Shown: piece after piece, positions 17,060 through 23,860 of the stretch
How positions within the stretch are numbered: the first letter of the stretch is position 1
Layout of the letters: each line of letters opens with the position of its first letter
From: Gammaproteobacteria bacterium
GTDB lineage: Bacteria > Pseudomonadota > Gammaproteobacteria > Pseudomonadales > Pseudohongiellaceae
Assembly (NCBI GenBank): GCA_016762995.1
Contig: JAESUT010000059.1
Coordinates: 14,891 to 39,691 of the forward strand
Reading direction: 5' to 3'
Length of the DNA: 24,801 nucleotides
Translations under genes and position numbers: made by a program
The notes under the pieces: model-generated
Seen by the model: the letters and a program-made list of their open reading frames with translations, nothing else
Told to the model about the DNA's origin: nothing
Databases searched by the model: none

Positions 17060-17084
17060 GTATTGCCAGATAAGTTTTAGATAG

Positions 17085-17121
17085 TAGGCTGCCGACCCTT
17101 CGTGGTCGGCAGCCTAGTTTT
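17085..17121 (+). terminator. Strong rho-independent terminator of the first csp gene
   Basis: TAGGCTGCCGACC (17085-17097) pairs perfectly with GGTCGGCAGCCTA (17104-17116), a 13-bp stem with a six-base loop, followed by GTTTTC. It lies 25 bases after the csp stop. Confidence 0.9.
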
Positions 17122-17287
17122 CTACCCATACCCAAGCCCCCTATCCCCTTATTGCTCCGACAATAAGCGCATGCTGTTCTGTTGTGCCCAACACCCTGTA
17201 ATCTGAAACTAATTCCGCGCTAAACTACGATTCTGTCTGCTCAGCGCAGCAAGTCAGGTAAGCAGCGGTAAAATAGATTAATCCACT

Positions 17288-17647
17288 ATGATTAAGAAAC
17301 ACGATGCCACCGATGAATACTATTTCGAGGAAGGCTGCCACATTATCGAGACCTCTAACTCTGCCGACGACGAAGGCGTTTCGATAGCGCAAGCGAGAGT
17401 TGAGAAGGGTCACCGAACAAAGTGGCATTACTTGAAGAACACCACTGAACGCTACGTAATATTGTCAGGTTGCGCCCGGGTCGAGGTGGGGACAGAAGAG
17501 CCCTGCGATATTACCCCTGGCGACGTGGTCATAGTTCCTGCGAATACCCGCCAGCGAATCAAGAATACCGGCGAGCATGATTTACTGTTTCTAGCGATTT
17601 GCTCTCCTCGATTTCAGAAAAAAAACTACCGCGAAGGCTCAATTTAA
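17288..17647 (+). CDS. Small cupin-domain protein
   Basis: A 119-residue single-domain cupin (cupin_2 type). The first cupin motif is present as G-H-R-T-K-W-H-Y-x-x-x-x-x-E-R-Y-V-I-L-S-G, with His41 and His46 as likely metal ligands and Glu53 as the third ligand. The second motif is partial: GDVVIVPANTRQRIKNTGE has Arg in place of the usual final His, so the metal site may have only three ligands. The closest functional types are mannose-6-phosphate isomerase-like cupins, but no substrate can be inferred. No good ribosome site is seen before the ATG. It sits between two cold-shock genes without sharing a clear operon with either. Confidence 0.82.
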   Translation: MIKKHDATDEYYFEEGCHIIETSNSADDEGVSIAQARVEKGHRTKWHYLKNTTERYVILSGCARVEVGTEEPCDITPGDVVIVPANTRQRIKNTGEHDLLFLAICSPRFQKKNYREGSI

Positions 17648-17688
17648 GCCCTACTTTTGGCGCTCCAGAACAAGGCTATCTGACCGAA

Positions 17689-17722
17689 AAACCCTTGACA
17701 GGCAAGGGTTTGCCTGTAGACT
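17689..17722 (+). promoter_or_regulatory. Predicted promoter of the second csp gene overlapping two alternative hairpins
   Basis: TTGACA (17695-17700) and TAGACT (17717-17722) are 16 bases apart, a good sigma70-type pair. The same bases carry AAACCCTTG (17689-17697) with CAAGGGTTT (17703-17711), a perfect 9-bp hairpin, and CAGGCAA (17699-17705) with TTGCCTG (17710-17716), a 7-bp one. The two are mutually exclusive. Transcription would start about 150 bases before csp. Confidence 0.6.
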
Positions 17723-17728
17723 GCGCGT

Positions 17729-17872
17729 AGCTTGAAAGTAAGCATTTATTTATTCTCCCCCATTTCGAAGTCTTCCTAGTAACACCTCGTCATAAAAGTT
17801 TATAAGTACGCCGAATTTCTAGCACGACCCCTGCTTCGCAGGATTATTATATTTAAAATTTAGGTAACAAAA
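17729..17872 (+). promoter_or_regulatory. Long 5' leader of the second csp gene
   Basis: About 145 bases of untranslated leader if the promoter at 17695 is used, matching the long leaders of cspA-type mRNAs that refold with temperature. It contains CCTGC-TTC-GCAGG near 17829-17841 and ends in an A+T-rich stretch with AGGTAAC before the ATG. The thermosensor role is inference. Confidence 0.5.
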
Positions 17873-18082
17873 ATGTCAGATAAAATTACTGGTACAGTGA
17901 AATGGTTTAACGAGAACAAAGGTTTCGGCTTCATCGAACGTGAAGGCGGCCCTGACGTGTTTGCACATTTCAGTGCAATCCAAAGCTCTGGTTACAAGAC
18001 TCTTGCTGAAGGCCAACGCGTTGAATTCGTAGTAACAGATGGTCAGAAAGGACCACAGGCTGAAGAAATCGTCGCTGTTTAA
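17873..18082 (+). CDS. Cold-shock protein (CspA family), second copy
   Basis: A 69-residue cold-shock domain. RNP1 is KGFGFIER and RNP2 is DVFAHFSAI, with [15 protein letters not shown] at the N-terminus and [14 protein letters not shown] at the end. It resembles the first copy (16853) but differs at many positions, so this is an old duplication and not a recent repeat. The ribosome site AGGTAAC precedes the ATG by 6 bases. The long A+T-rich leader and the promoter at 17695 point to cold or growth-phase control at the RNA level; this copy is the better candidate of the two for cold induction. A hairpin and a terminator-like stem follow the stop. Confidence 0.95.
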   Translation: MSDKITGTVKWFNENKGFGFIEREGGPDVFAHFSAIQSSGYKTLAEGQRVEFVVTDGQKGPQAEEIVAV

Positions 18083-18097
18083 ATCTAATACTGCCTA

Positions 18098-18116
18098 GCT
18101 AGCGCCTGTCGCTAGC
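18098..18116 (+). repeat. Hairpin GCTAGCG-CCTGT-CGCTAGC
   Basis: A perfect 7-bp stem 15 bases after the second csp stop, upstream of a more terminator-like stem. It may protect the 3' end of the mRNA. Confidence 0.65.
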
Positions 18117-18137
18117 AACGCTAACTAGATTTACTAA

Positions 18138-18177
18138 GCAAAAGGGGCAGATCCGCGAGGGCTTGTCCCTTTTTTAG
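18138..18177 (+). terminator. Rho-independent terminator of the second csp gene
   Basis: AAAAGGGGCA and TGTCCCTTTTTT form a stem of about 9-10 bp with one G-U pair around a 14-base loop, followed by a T-run. Confidence 0.75.
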
Positions 18178-18265
18178 TTTAAGTTACTCTACAGACCTAA
18201 GAAACTGCATCTGACGTAGCGCTGCTTAAGCAACAATCGGCTTTGAGAGGATAAAAGAGCGCCAA

Positions 18266-18829
18266 ATGACACTATTCGAATTTTTAATGGCACTGGCATC
18301 GGTGGTAATCGCTATCGCGCTGACGGAAATTTTCGCGGGCTGGGGCCGGTTGCTACGCACGCACATCGCACCCAAGATAGATTGGCTGCACTTGGGATGG
18401 ACCCTCGTTATCGTCCTGTATGCGATACAGTACTGGGTCGGAATCTGGCCCTATCGCGAAGTAGAATTTACGCTTATTTATCAGGTTTGGTTCTTGATAT
18501 TCCCTACTCTGTTCATCGTACTAGTCTCCTACGCGATAACCCCAGACATCAATCCGGAAACGAGCCTCGATCTCCGCGACCACTACATGTCGCGTCGCGC
18601 ACCGGTGTTTATAGGCCTCGCCGTCTTTTTAGCAACCGCACAACTGGCCGATGTCATAATTCTAGGCACAAGCCTTAACTGGATAAGCTTCGCAATAGTC
18701 GCCATAGGCATGCTTCCAGCCTTCACCCCGCGCGTAAGCATCCATACTGCCGTTATGGTTTTCAACCTGTACATCGTATTGGCTAATGGCTTCGGACTTA
18801 CGCCAACAAGTAACGGGCTTATTAACTAA
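18266..18829 (+). CDS. Unknown multi-pass membrane protein
   Basis: A 187-residue hydrophobic protein with about five to six membrane segments: residues 5-25 (LMALASVVIAIALTEIFAG), 42-60 (LHLGWTLVIVLYAIQYWVG), 70-92 (LIYQVWFLIFPTLFIVLVSY), 112-132, 136-152 and 160-178. A short polar loop DINPETSLDLRDHYMSRR lies between spans three and four. No family is recognised; it resembles small integral proteins of unknown function from marine bacteria. GAGAGGAT about 13 bases before the ATG is a usable ribosome site. It stands between a csp gene and the YtkA-like gene, on the same strand, but the 88-base gap holds a hairpin (AGCTAG...CTAGCT, 18837-18854), so co-transcription is uncertain. Confidence 0.8.
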   Translation: MTLFEFLMALASVVIAIALTEIFAGWGRLLRTHIAPKIDWLHLGWTLVIVLYAIQYWVGIWPYREVEFTLIYQVWFLIFPTLFIVLVSYAITPDINPETSLDLRDHYMSRRAPVFIGLAVFLATAQLADVIILGTSLNWISFAIVAIGMLPAFTPRVSIHTAVMVFNLYIVLANGFGLTPTSNGLIN

Positions 18830-18836
18830 TGCGAAA

Positions 18837-18854
18837 AGCTAGGCTTCTCTAGCT
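18837..18854 (+). repeat. Hairpin AGCTAG-GCTTCT-CTAGCT
   Basis: A perfect 6-bp stem 8 bases after the stop of the membrane protein gene, without a T-tract. Possible 3' stabiliser. Confidence 0.5.
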
Positions 18855-18917
18855 ACTCTACTCGTGCAATTTCCCGTATTATTGTCATCCCTATGTAATG
18901 CTTGATACCGACCCACT

Positions 18918-19319
18918 ATGAGACTATTTTTTGCCCTACCCTTTTTGCTTGTTATTTTCTCCGCTAACGCGGCCGATGTACCTCTGCCCGATCTAAGTGG
19001 CGTTACCGATAATGGCTTGAAGGTTGAGATCTATAGCGAGCTCTCGCCTCTTAGCATCAACCAAATACACAGTTGGCACGTCCGTGTACTGAATAGTGAT
19101 GACGAAGTACTAGAGCTAGAGCAACTGAGCGTATTCGGCGGCATGCCTGAGCACGATCATGGCCTGCCCACCCAACCTGAAGTGACAACACGACTCGACA
19201 ACGGCGATTATTTACTCGAGGGAGTGCGATTTCACATGCAAGGGCATTGGAAATTACAGATTGAGCTGCAATATAGCGGTGTTGTTGACACGGCCATTAT
19301 CGATTTCAACCTGCAATGA
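18918..19319 (+). CDS. Exported YtkA/FixH-like protein
   Basis: A 133-residue protein with a signal peptide (MRLFFALPFLLVIFSANAAD, cleavage about residue 19) and a small beta-sandwich domain. The sequence GGMPEHDHGLPTQPEVTTRL and the strand GDYLLEGVRFHMQGHWKLQIEL match the YtkA-like domain, in which M-P-x-H-x-H-G may bind copper or another metal (His and Met rich). FixH relatives are implicated in cbb3 oxidase maturation, but here no oxidase genes are seen. The stop overlaps the start of the next gene by four bases (ATGA), so it is translationally coupled to the di-heme peroxidase. A role in assembling or supplying that enzyme, or in metal delivery, is inference. Confidence 0.82.
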   Translation: MRLFFALPFLLVIFSANAADVPLPDLSGVTDNGLKVEIYSELSPLSINQIHSWHVRVLNSDDEVLELEQLSVFGGMPEHDHGLPTQPEVTTRLDNGDYLLEGVRFHMQGHWKLQIELQYSGVVDTAIIDFNLQ

Positions 19320-20575
19320 AGAGTCTGCTACTACCACTGCTCGCTAGTGCCACCTTAATCGCCGTAGTTGGCTGGAACTACTTGTCTATCCCTGGCGTAC
19401 CGGATTGGAGCGAGGAAGAGCTCACATTAATCGCCTCGTTATCATTGGATTCCCTTCCACCGCTGCCACTTGACCCCAGCAATCTAGTTGCGGACGACCC
19501 TGCGGCAGCGGAATTTGGTCACCGTCTCTATTTCGACACTCGCCTAAGCAGCAATGCACAGGTTGCCTGTGCGACTTGCCACAAACCTGAACTAATGTTC
19601 ACCGACGGACTAGCCCTCGCCGTCGGGGTCAGTATTGGACCGATGCACACGCCCAGCCTAGTGGGGCTCGCCTATAGCCCTTGGTTTTATTGGGACGGAA
19701 GGAAAGATAGCCAATGGGCACAGGCTCTCGCTCCCTTGGAAGCGAAGCATGAACATGCAACCGATAGAGTACAGTTACTACGCCTCATTTCTGGAGATGC
19801 CATCTATCGAGACATGTATGAGAATGTATTCGGGCCATTGAACCTGCCCGCGATGTTGCCAGAGTCTGGCATGCCAGAAGGCGACCCACAGCAACTGGCA
19901 AACTGGAATGCACTCGAGCGCGAAACACAGACAGACATATCTCAATTCTTTGCTAACCTGGGTAAGGCAATTGCTGCCTTTGAGCGCAAGATATTACCAG
20001 GCCGCACTCGCTTCGATGACTACGCCGCAGAAGTAGTTGCAGGTTCGGATAAAGACGACGCTCTAAACAATTCGGAGAAAGCTGGCCTAAAGTTATTCCT
20101 CGGAAAAGGCCAGTGCGTAACTTGCCACAATGGCCCCCTGTTCACCAATCATGAGTTTCATAACACCGGAGTGCTGGCAGTGCGCGGCCAAATGCCATCC
20201 ATGGGTCGGTACAATGGCGTACGAGTTTCTCGAGAGGATTCTTTTAATTGCCTTGGCGAGTTCAGCGACGCCTCTCCAGCAGAATGTATCGAACTGCGAT
20301 TTGCACGCGACGCTAACGATTTAGTCGGCGCACTAAAGACACCCACACTTAGAAACATCTCTCTGACAGCGCCCTATATGCACGGCGGGCAGATGGCGGA
20401 TCTTGCCGAGGTAGTGAATCACTACAACAAGGCACCAAGCTCCATGCTGAGTCACAACGAAGCAAAGCCTCTTGGTTTACGCATAGTAGAGAGACTTCAG
20501 CTGGAGGATTTTCTGCTAACGCTTAGCGCGCCCTTGGCCACAGAGCAGAAATGGCTAGTAGCCCCAGACTATTAA
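19316..20575 (+). CDS. Di-heme cytochrome c peroxidase (MauG/CcpA family)
   Basis: A 419-residue protein with an N-terminal hydrophobic anchor or signal (MKSLLLPLLASATLIAVVGW). Heme sites are CATCH at residues 85-89 (KPELMFTDG following) and CVTCH at 267-271 (NGPLFTNHEF following), spaced as in bacterial cytochrome c peroxidases. Further family motifs are GHRLYFDTRLS before the first heme, DGRKDSQWAQAL, and LKTPTLRNISLTAPYMHGGQM, in which the Met is a candidate sixth heme ligand. These enzymes reduce hydrogen peroxide in the periplasm; MauG-type relatives carry out protein modification. CcpA function is favoured by the YMHGG motif, but the two cannot be separated by eye. It is coupled to the YtkA/FixH-like gene by the 4-base overlap. 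Confidence 0.9.
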   Translation: MKSLLLPLLASATLIAVVGWNYLSIPGVPDWSEEELTLIASLSLDSLPPLPLDPSNLVADDPAAAEFGHRLYFDTRLSSNAQVACATCHKPELMFTDGLALAVGVSIGPMHTPSLVGLAYSPWFYWDGRKDSQWAQALAPLEAKHEHATDRVQLLRLISGDAIYRDMYENVFGPLNLPAMLPESGMPEGDPQQLANWNALERETQTDISQFFANLGKAIAAFERKILPGRTRFDDYAAEVVAGSDKDDALNNSEKAGLKLFLGKGQCVTCHNGPLFTNHEFHNTGVLAVRGQMPSMGRYNGVRVSREDSFNCLGEFSDASPAECIELRFARDANDLVGALKTPTLRNISLTAPYMHGGQMADLAEVVNHYNKAPSSMLSHNEAKPLGLRIVERLQLEDFLLTLSAPLATEQKWLVAPDY

Positions 20576-20628
20576 TGCCCATATCCAGACTTAGAAAATA
20601 AGTTAAGAAACTAAGGCTAGAAACGGCA

Positions 20629-21141
20629 CTACCCCAAGTAGCCGTGTTGCGCTAGCTGGACTCGAATACCATCTGGGTCACTAAAATACAGCTGATCACC
20701 GCCACTGGTTCTGTTCGCGGCATCGCGATTAACATCGGCATCTATACCGTGATCTTGGAGTTTCTCCGCAAGGACATCGGCATTGTAGTCATCTACTCCG
20801 ATACACATATGGTGCATGCCTCCGGGGTTCGGAAGGTTATACAGCCCCAGAAAACTCTCACTGCCTAGACCCATATTCAGACCACCGTTCGCCGGGCGGG
20901 AGATAATTTCCATGCCCAGCACACGGTTGTAAAACTCGGCCGAGCGGCTCACGTCATTCACCGAGAGCGAAACATGGTTCATCGATCTGCCGATGGCAAC
21001 AGGTGCCGCCGTCTGCGCGGAAACAGCAGGCACCGCCATTGCTGTGGTAGCAACAAGTAAGGAAGCCACTAGCTCTCTGCGCGTCATCTTTTTTTGCTCA
21101 AATTTTTCAACTAGATGTTCTATTGCGTTTAGGTTGTTCAT
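20629..21141 (-). CDS. Exported VOC-family (glyoxalase/dioxygenase-fold) protein
   Basis: A 170-residue protein from the ATG at 21141, with AGGG about 8 bases upstream; the longer frame to 21165 would need a TTG start. Residues 20-42 (TRRELVASLLVATTAMAVPAVSA) form a twin-arginine-like signal, preceded by an unusual 20-residue helical lead (NLNAIEHLVEKFEQKK). The mature part is one VOC module: MNHVSLSVNDVSRSAEFYNRVLGMEI, then GGMHHMCIGVDDYNADVLAEKLQDHG and DQLYFSDPDGIRVQLAQHGYLG. His56, His110 or His111, and Gln162 in place of the usual Glu are candidate metal ligands. Substrate is unknown. Same strand as, and about 100 bases downstream of, the PQQ dehydrogenase. Confidence 0.85.
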   Translation of the reverse strand: MNNLNAIEHLVEKFEQKKMTRRELVASLLVATTAMAVPAVSAQTAAPVAIGRSMNHVSLSVNDVSRSAEFYNRVLGMEIISRPANGGLNMGLGSESFLGLYNLPNPGGMHHMCIGVDDYNADVLAEKLQDHGIDADVNRDAANRTSGGDQLYFSDPDGIRVQLAQHGYLG

Positions 21142-21168
21142 CTTCTCTGCCCTGATTTTGTACAAAAA

Positions 21169-21199
21169 TAGTAGGTGCTAAATAGTAAGTACTAAGTAG
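21169..21199. repeat. Imperfect 14-bp direct repeat upstream of the VOC gene
   Basis: TAGTAGGTGCTAAA (21169-21182) and TAGTAAGTACTAAG (21183-21196), then TAG, match at 11 of 14 positions and lie just before the VOC start codon. Possible tandem operator. Confidence 0.45.
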
Positions 21200-21244
21200 A
21201 TTACTTTGTAGCAAGCGCCCTGCTCGCTGTGGTATTTCTTGGTT

Positions 21245-22954
21245 CTAGTCAGGTAGCGCAAACACCCAAATAACACCACCCTGCGGCACATAGTGACTCT
21301 CCCCCTTCACTATATTGAGCAAATTCTGCTCACGCTGTGCATCAACCCCCCAACCGGACTGGACGGCAATATATTGTTTGCCGTCTAAAGTATAGGTAAC
21401 CGGCACCCCGGTGATGCCGGAGTTTGTGCGTTGCTTCCAGAGAATCTCACCGGTTCTAGAGTCGAATGCACGAAAGTAGCGGTCATTTGTGCCACCCATA
21501 AAAACAAGATCGCCAGCGGTAGCCAACACCGGGCCCCAGTTCTGACTTTCGAATGTTGTTGTCCACACCCGCTCACCGGTATCTACGTTCCAGGCTTGCA
21601 GTTCACCGATGTGATCGGTGCCAGGTCGCACAAAAAAACCACCATTTTCGGACGTGCCGCGCCCCATGTAAGACCGACCGGGACTGTATTGAACCTCTTC
21701 TCCAACCATGGTCGAGCAAACATTGTCATTCGCCGGAATGAACATCAATCGTGACTTTGGGTCGAAAGCGGCGGGAGGCCAATCCTTGCCACCCCAAAGT
21801 GATGGACAGAAACTCGCCTCATAGCCGGTGCCCGGCTTCTTAGACATATCGTATTCGGGCCGCCCGGTAACTGGGTCGATGCTGGTAAAAACGTCTTGAT
21901 AGACATAGGGGTTCGCGTCGACGAAGTTAATCGCATCTGCCTCACGCTCGAGGTACCAGAGATAACCATTACGACCCGCATGGACCATACCGTTTATGCT
22001 ACGGCCATCGCGTTCGAAGTCGATTAGCAGTGGCGCGGAGACTTCATCCCAGTCCCACGAGTCATTCCAATGGTATTGATGGTGATTCTTGAGCTCGCCC
22101 GTCGTTACGTCCAAGGCGATAACAGAAGAAGAATAGAGGTTGTCACCCGGCCGGGTATCGCCCATCCAGGGGCCACCGTTGCCAGTACCCCAGTAGGCAA
22201 GATTCAATTCAGGATCGAAGGAACCCGTTAGCCACACCGGCACGCCACCGGTCTTCCAGGTATCTCCCGGCCATGACTCTGAGCCTGGCTCACCAGGAGC
22301 TGGAATAGTGTACGTCTTCCATTGTTCTTCGCCAGTTAGTACATCGTAGGCAGCAATGAAACCACGGATGCCAAGCTCTCCACCGGAGACACCCACCATA
22401 ACTTTGCCATCGGCTATGAGCGGGGCCATCGTCATATAATAGCCGTTATAGTAATCCTCAACGGCAACCTCCCAAATCAACTCGCCGGTCAATGCATCAA
22501 GCGAAACGAGGAAGGCATCTACCGTTGCCATGTAAACACGATCGCCATACAAGGCCACGCCACGGTTCGTTGGATGGAACTGCTGCAGATCATCTGGCAG
22601 GTAGCGCACATAGCGCCAGATCAGATCGCCCGTACGCGCATTGATAGCGAGAATATGATTCTGTGGCGTGGTCACGTACATGTAACCGTCGTTCACGATA
22701 GGTGGCGCCTGGTGTCCTTCTCTTAACCCGGTCGAGAAACTCCATACCGGCACAAGGCCATCGACATTGTCGGTGTTAATTTGGTCGAGGCTGCTAAAAC
22801 CATGGGAATCATAACTGCCACGGTACATCAGCCAGTTACTCTCCTCTGGGTTGAGAAGGCGCTCTGCGGTAACAGGATTGTAAGGTGGCAGATCCTGTGC
22901 AAATAGGAGACTGGAGACTAACGAACAACACAGAAAAATACTGGAGCGAATCAT
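21245..22954 (-). CDS. PQQ-dependent dehydrogenase (quinoprotein, probable lanthanide type)
   Basis: A 569-residue periplasmic eight-bladed quinoprotein of the methanol/ethanol dehydrogenase superfamily, using ATG 22954 (AGAGG ribosome site; the frame to 22996 needs a TTG and would bury the signal). Signal peptide residues 1-19. Repeated tryptophan-docking motifs include NARTGDLIW, DALTGELIW, DVLTGEEQW, DVDTGERVW and DSRTGEILW. Metal and active-site residues are Glu193 (SGGELG), Asn259 (WGTGN), catalytic Asp301 and Asp303 (SWDWDE). The extra Asp two residues after the catalytic one is the mark of lanthanide-type enzymes such as XoxF, ExaF and PedH. The vicinal Cys-Cys of methanol dehydrogenases is absent: the corresponding stretch is LQQFHPTNRGVALYGD. 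No C-terminal cytochrome domain is present. Substrate unknown. A Rieske gene lies directly upstream. Confidence 0.93.
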   Translation of the reverse strand: MIRSSIFLCCSLVSSLLFAQDLPPYNPVTAERLLNPEESNWLMYRGSYDSHGFSSLDQINTDNVDGLVPVWSFSTGLREGHQAPPIVNDGYMYVTTPQNHILAINARTGDLIWRYVRYLPDDLQQFHPTNRGVALYGDRVYMATVDAFLVSLDALTGELIWEVAVEDYYNGYYMTMAPLIADGKVMVGVSGGELGIRGFIAAYDVLTGEEQWKTYTIPAPGEPGSESWPGDTWKTGGVPVWLTGSFDPELNLAYWGTGNGGPWMGDTRPGDNLYSSSVIALDVTTGELKNHHQYHWNDSWDWDEVSAPLLIDFERDGRSINGMVHAGRNGYLWYLEREADAINFVDANPYVYQDVFTSIDPVTGRPEYDMSKKPGTGYEASFCPSLWGGKDWPPAAFDPKSRLMFIPANDNVCSTMVGEEVQYSPGRSYMGRGTSENGGFFVRPGTDHIGELQAWNVDTGERVWTTTFESQNWGPVLATAGDLVFMGGTNDRYFRAFDSRTGEILWKQRTNSGITGVPVTYTLDGKQYIAVQSGWGVDAQREQNLLNIVKGESHYVPQGGVIWVFALPD

Positions 22955-23020
22955 TTTTCTTGAACCTCTGACTGTTGATTGCAATTTAACATGCAAGAAT
23001 TGGCATCAAACTATTGCGAC

Positions 23021-23653
23021 TTAAAATTGCTGCGTAAATCCAACCCGACCTCGAAAGCCAGCAGCAACCATTACGATGCCATCAGCCACTTCAAGTGGCA
23101 ACATGGCAAGTGGCCTGGGCGCTGGACCGCCTACCACTTTGGCACCGTCGTAAATATCGAATTGCGATTCGTGACAGGGACAGGCCATGCGTAACCGGCC
23201 TGCATCCCAGTTAATCACGTCGCAGCCGGTGTGCGTGCACACGGCAGAGTAAGCGATTACGCCTTCAGCCGCATTCGCCTGATAGCGCGCACTCATCAAT
23301 TCAGGGTCGATACGCATGATCATCACGCGGTTCAGCCTAGAGCCGTCACGCAGCACCTCGGTCTCTGGATCGCGAGCGAGAGCCGACAAGGGCCTGGCTT
23401 CCAATTCGAGCAGTTCTGGCCGTACCAAAGCATCCTGATTGGGGCCCTCCTCAAATACCAGCTGGTCCCCCGGCTGTGGCCTAAGGCGATTGGGTGACTG
23501 GCCTAAGGCTGACATGGGTACAGCGATCCCAGTCGCTAAACCCATTTTAAATACGGTGCGCCGACTAATCGGTTTAGCTACTCGATTTTCTCTTTTGCAG
23601 CTCTTGTTGTCACTCTTACTATCGCTATTGCCGATGTCGGTATTTTTGCTCAT
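23021..23653 (-). CDS. TAT-exported Rieske [2Fe-2S] protein
   Basis: A 210-residue protein from the ATG at 23653 (AGGA 8 bases upstream). A polar N-terminus of about 28 residues is followed by a twin-arginine signal, ISRRTVFKMGLATGIAVPMSA (residues 29-49), so a folded cofactor-bearing protein is exported; an uncleaved signal would anchor it in the inner membrane. The Rieske site is complete: CTHTGC (Cys139, His141, Cys144) and CPCHESQFD (Cys158, Cys160, His161), with GGPAPRPL after it. Cys144 and Cys160 would form the stabilising disulfide. Unlike bc1 Rieske subunits it has no petB or petC neighbour here. It lies 66 bases upstream of the PQQ dehydrogenase on the same strand, so the two are probably one transcript and may exchange electrons. 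Confidence 0.9.
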   Translation of the reverse strand: MSKNTDIGNSDSKSDNKSCKRENRVAKPISRRTVFKMGLATGIAVPMSALGQSPNRLRPQPGDQLVFEEGPNQDALVRPELLELEARPLSALARDPETEVLRDGSRLNRVMIMRIDPELMSARYQANAAEGVIAYSAVCTHTGCDVINWDAGRLRMACPCHESQFDIYDGAKVVGGPAPRPLAMLPLEVADGIVMVAAGFRGRVGFTQQF

Positions 23654-23860
23654 GCCGTATCCTGAATCCTGAGACTGTTCTAAGGAATAGCCTATCTTAA
23701 CCATAGAAGGTATCAAAGAGCCGGAACCGCTGCAATCATGCCGCTTCGCTGGCAAATTGCTTAGCCTCAAGCCGAATGTTATGTTGTTGATTATGCTGGG
23801 ACAAAACAGCCAACAGGGCATAACCCAAACAGAAGCACCGATGACAGAAGAGAAACAACC

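Noticed and set aside
22955..22996. Extended PQQ dehydrogenase start at 22996
   Set aside because: It needs a TTG codon and places extra residues before the signal peptide; ATG 22954 with AGAGG is preferred.
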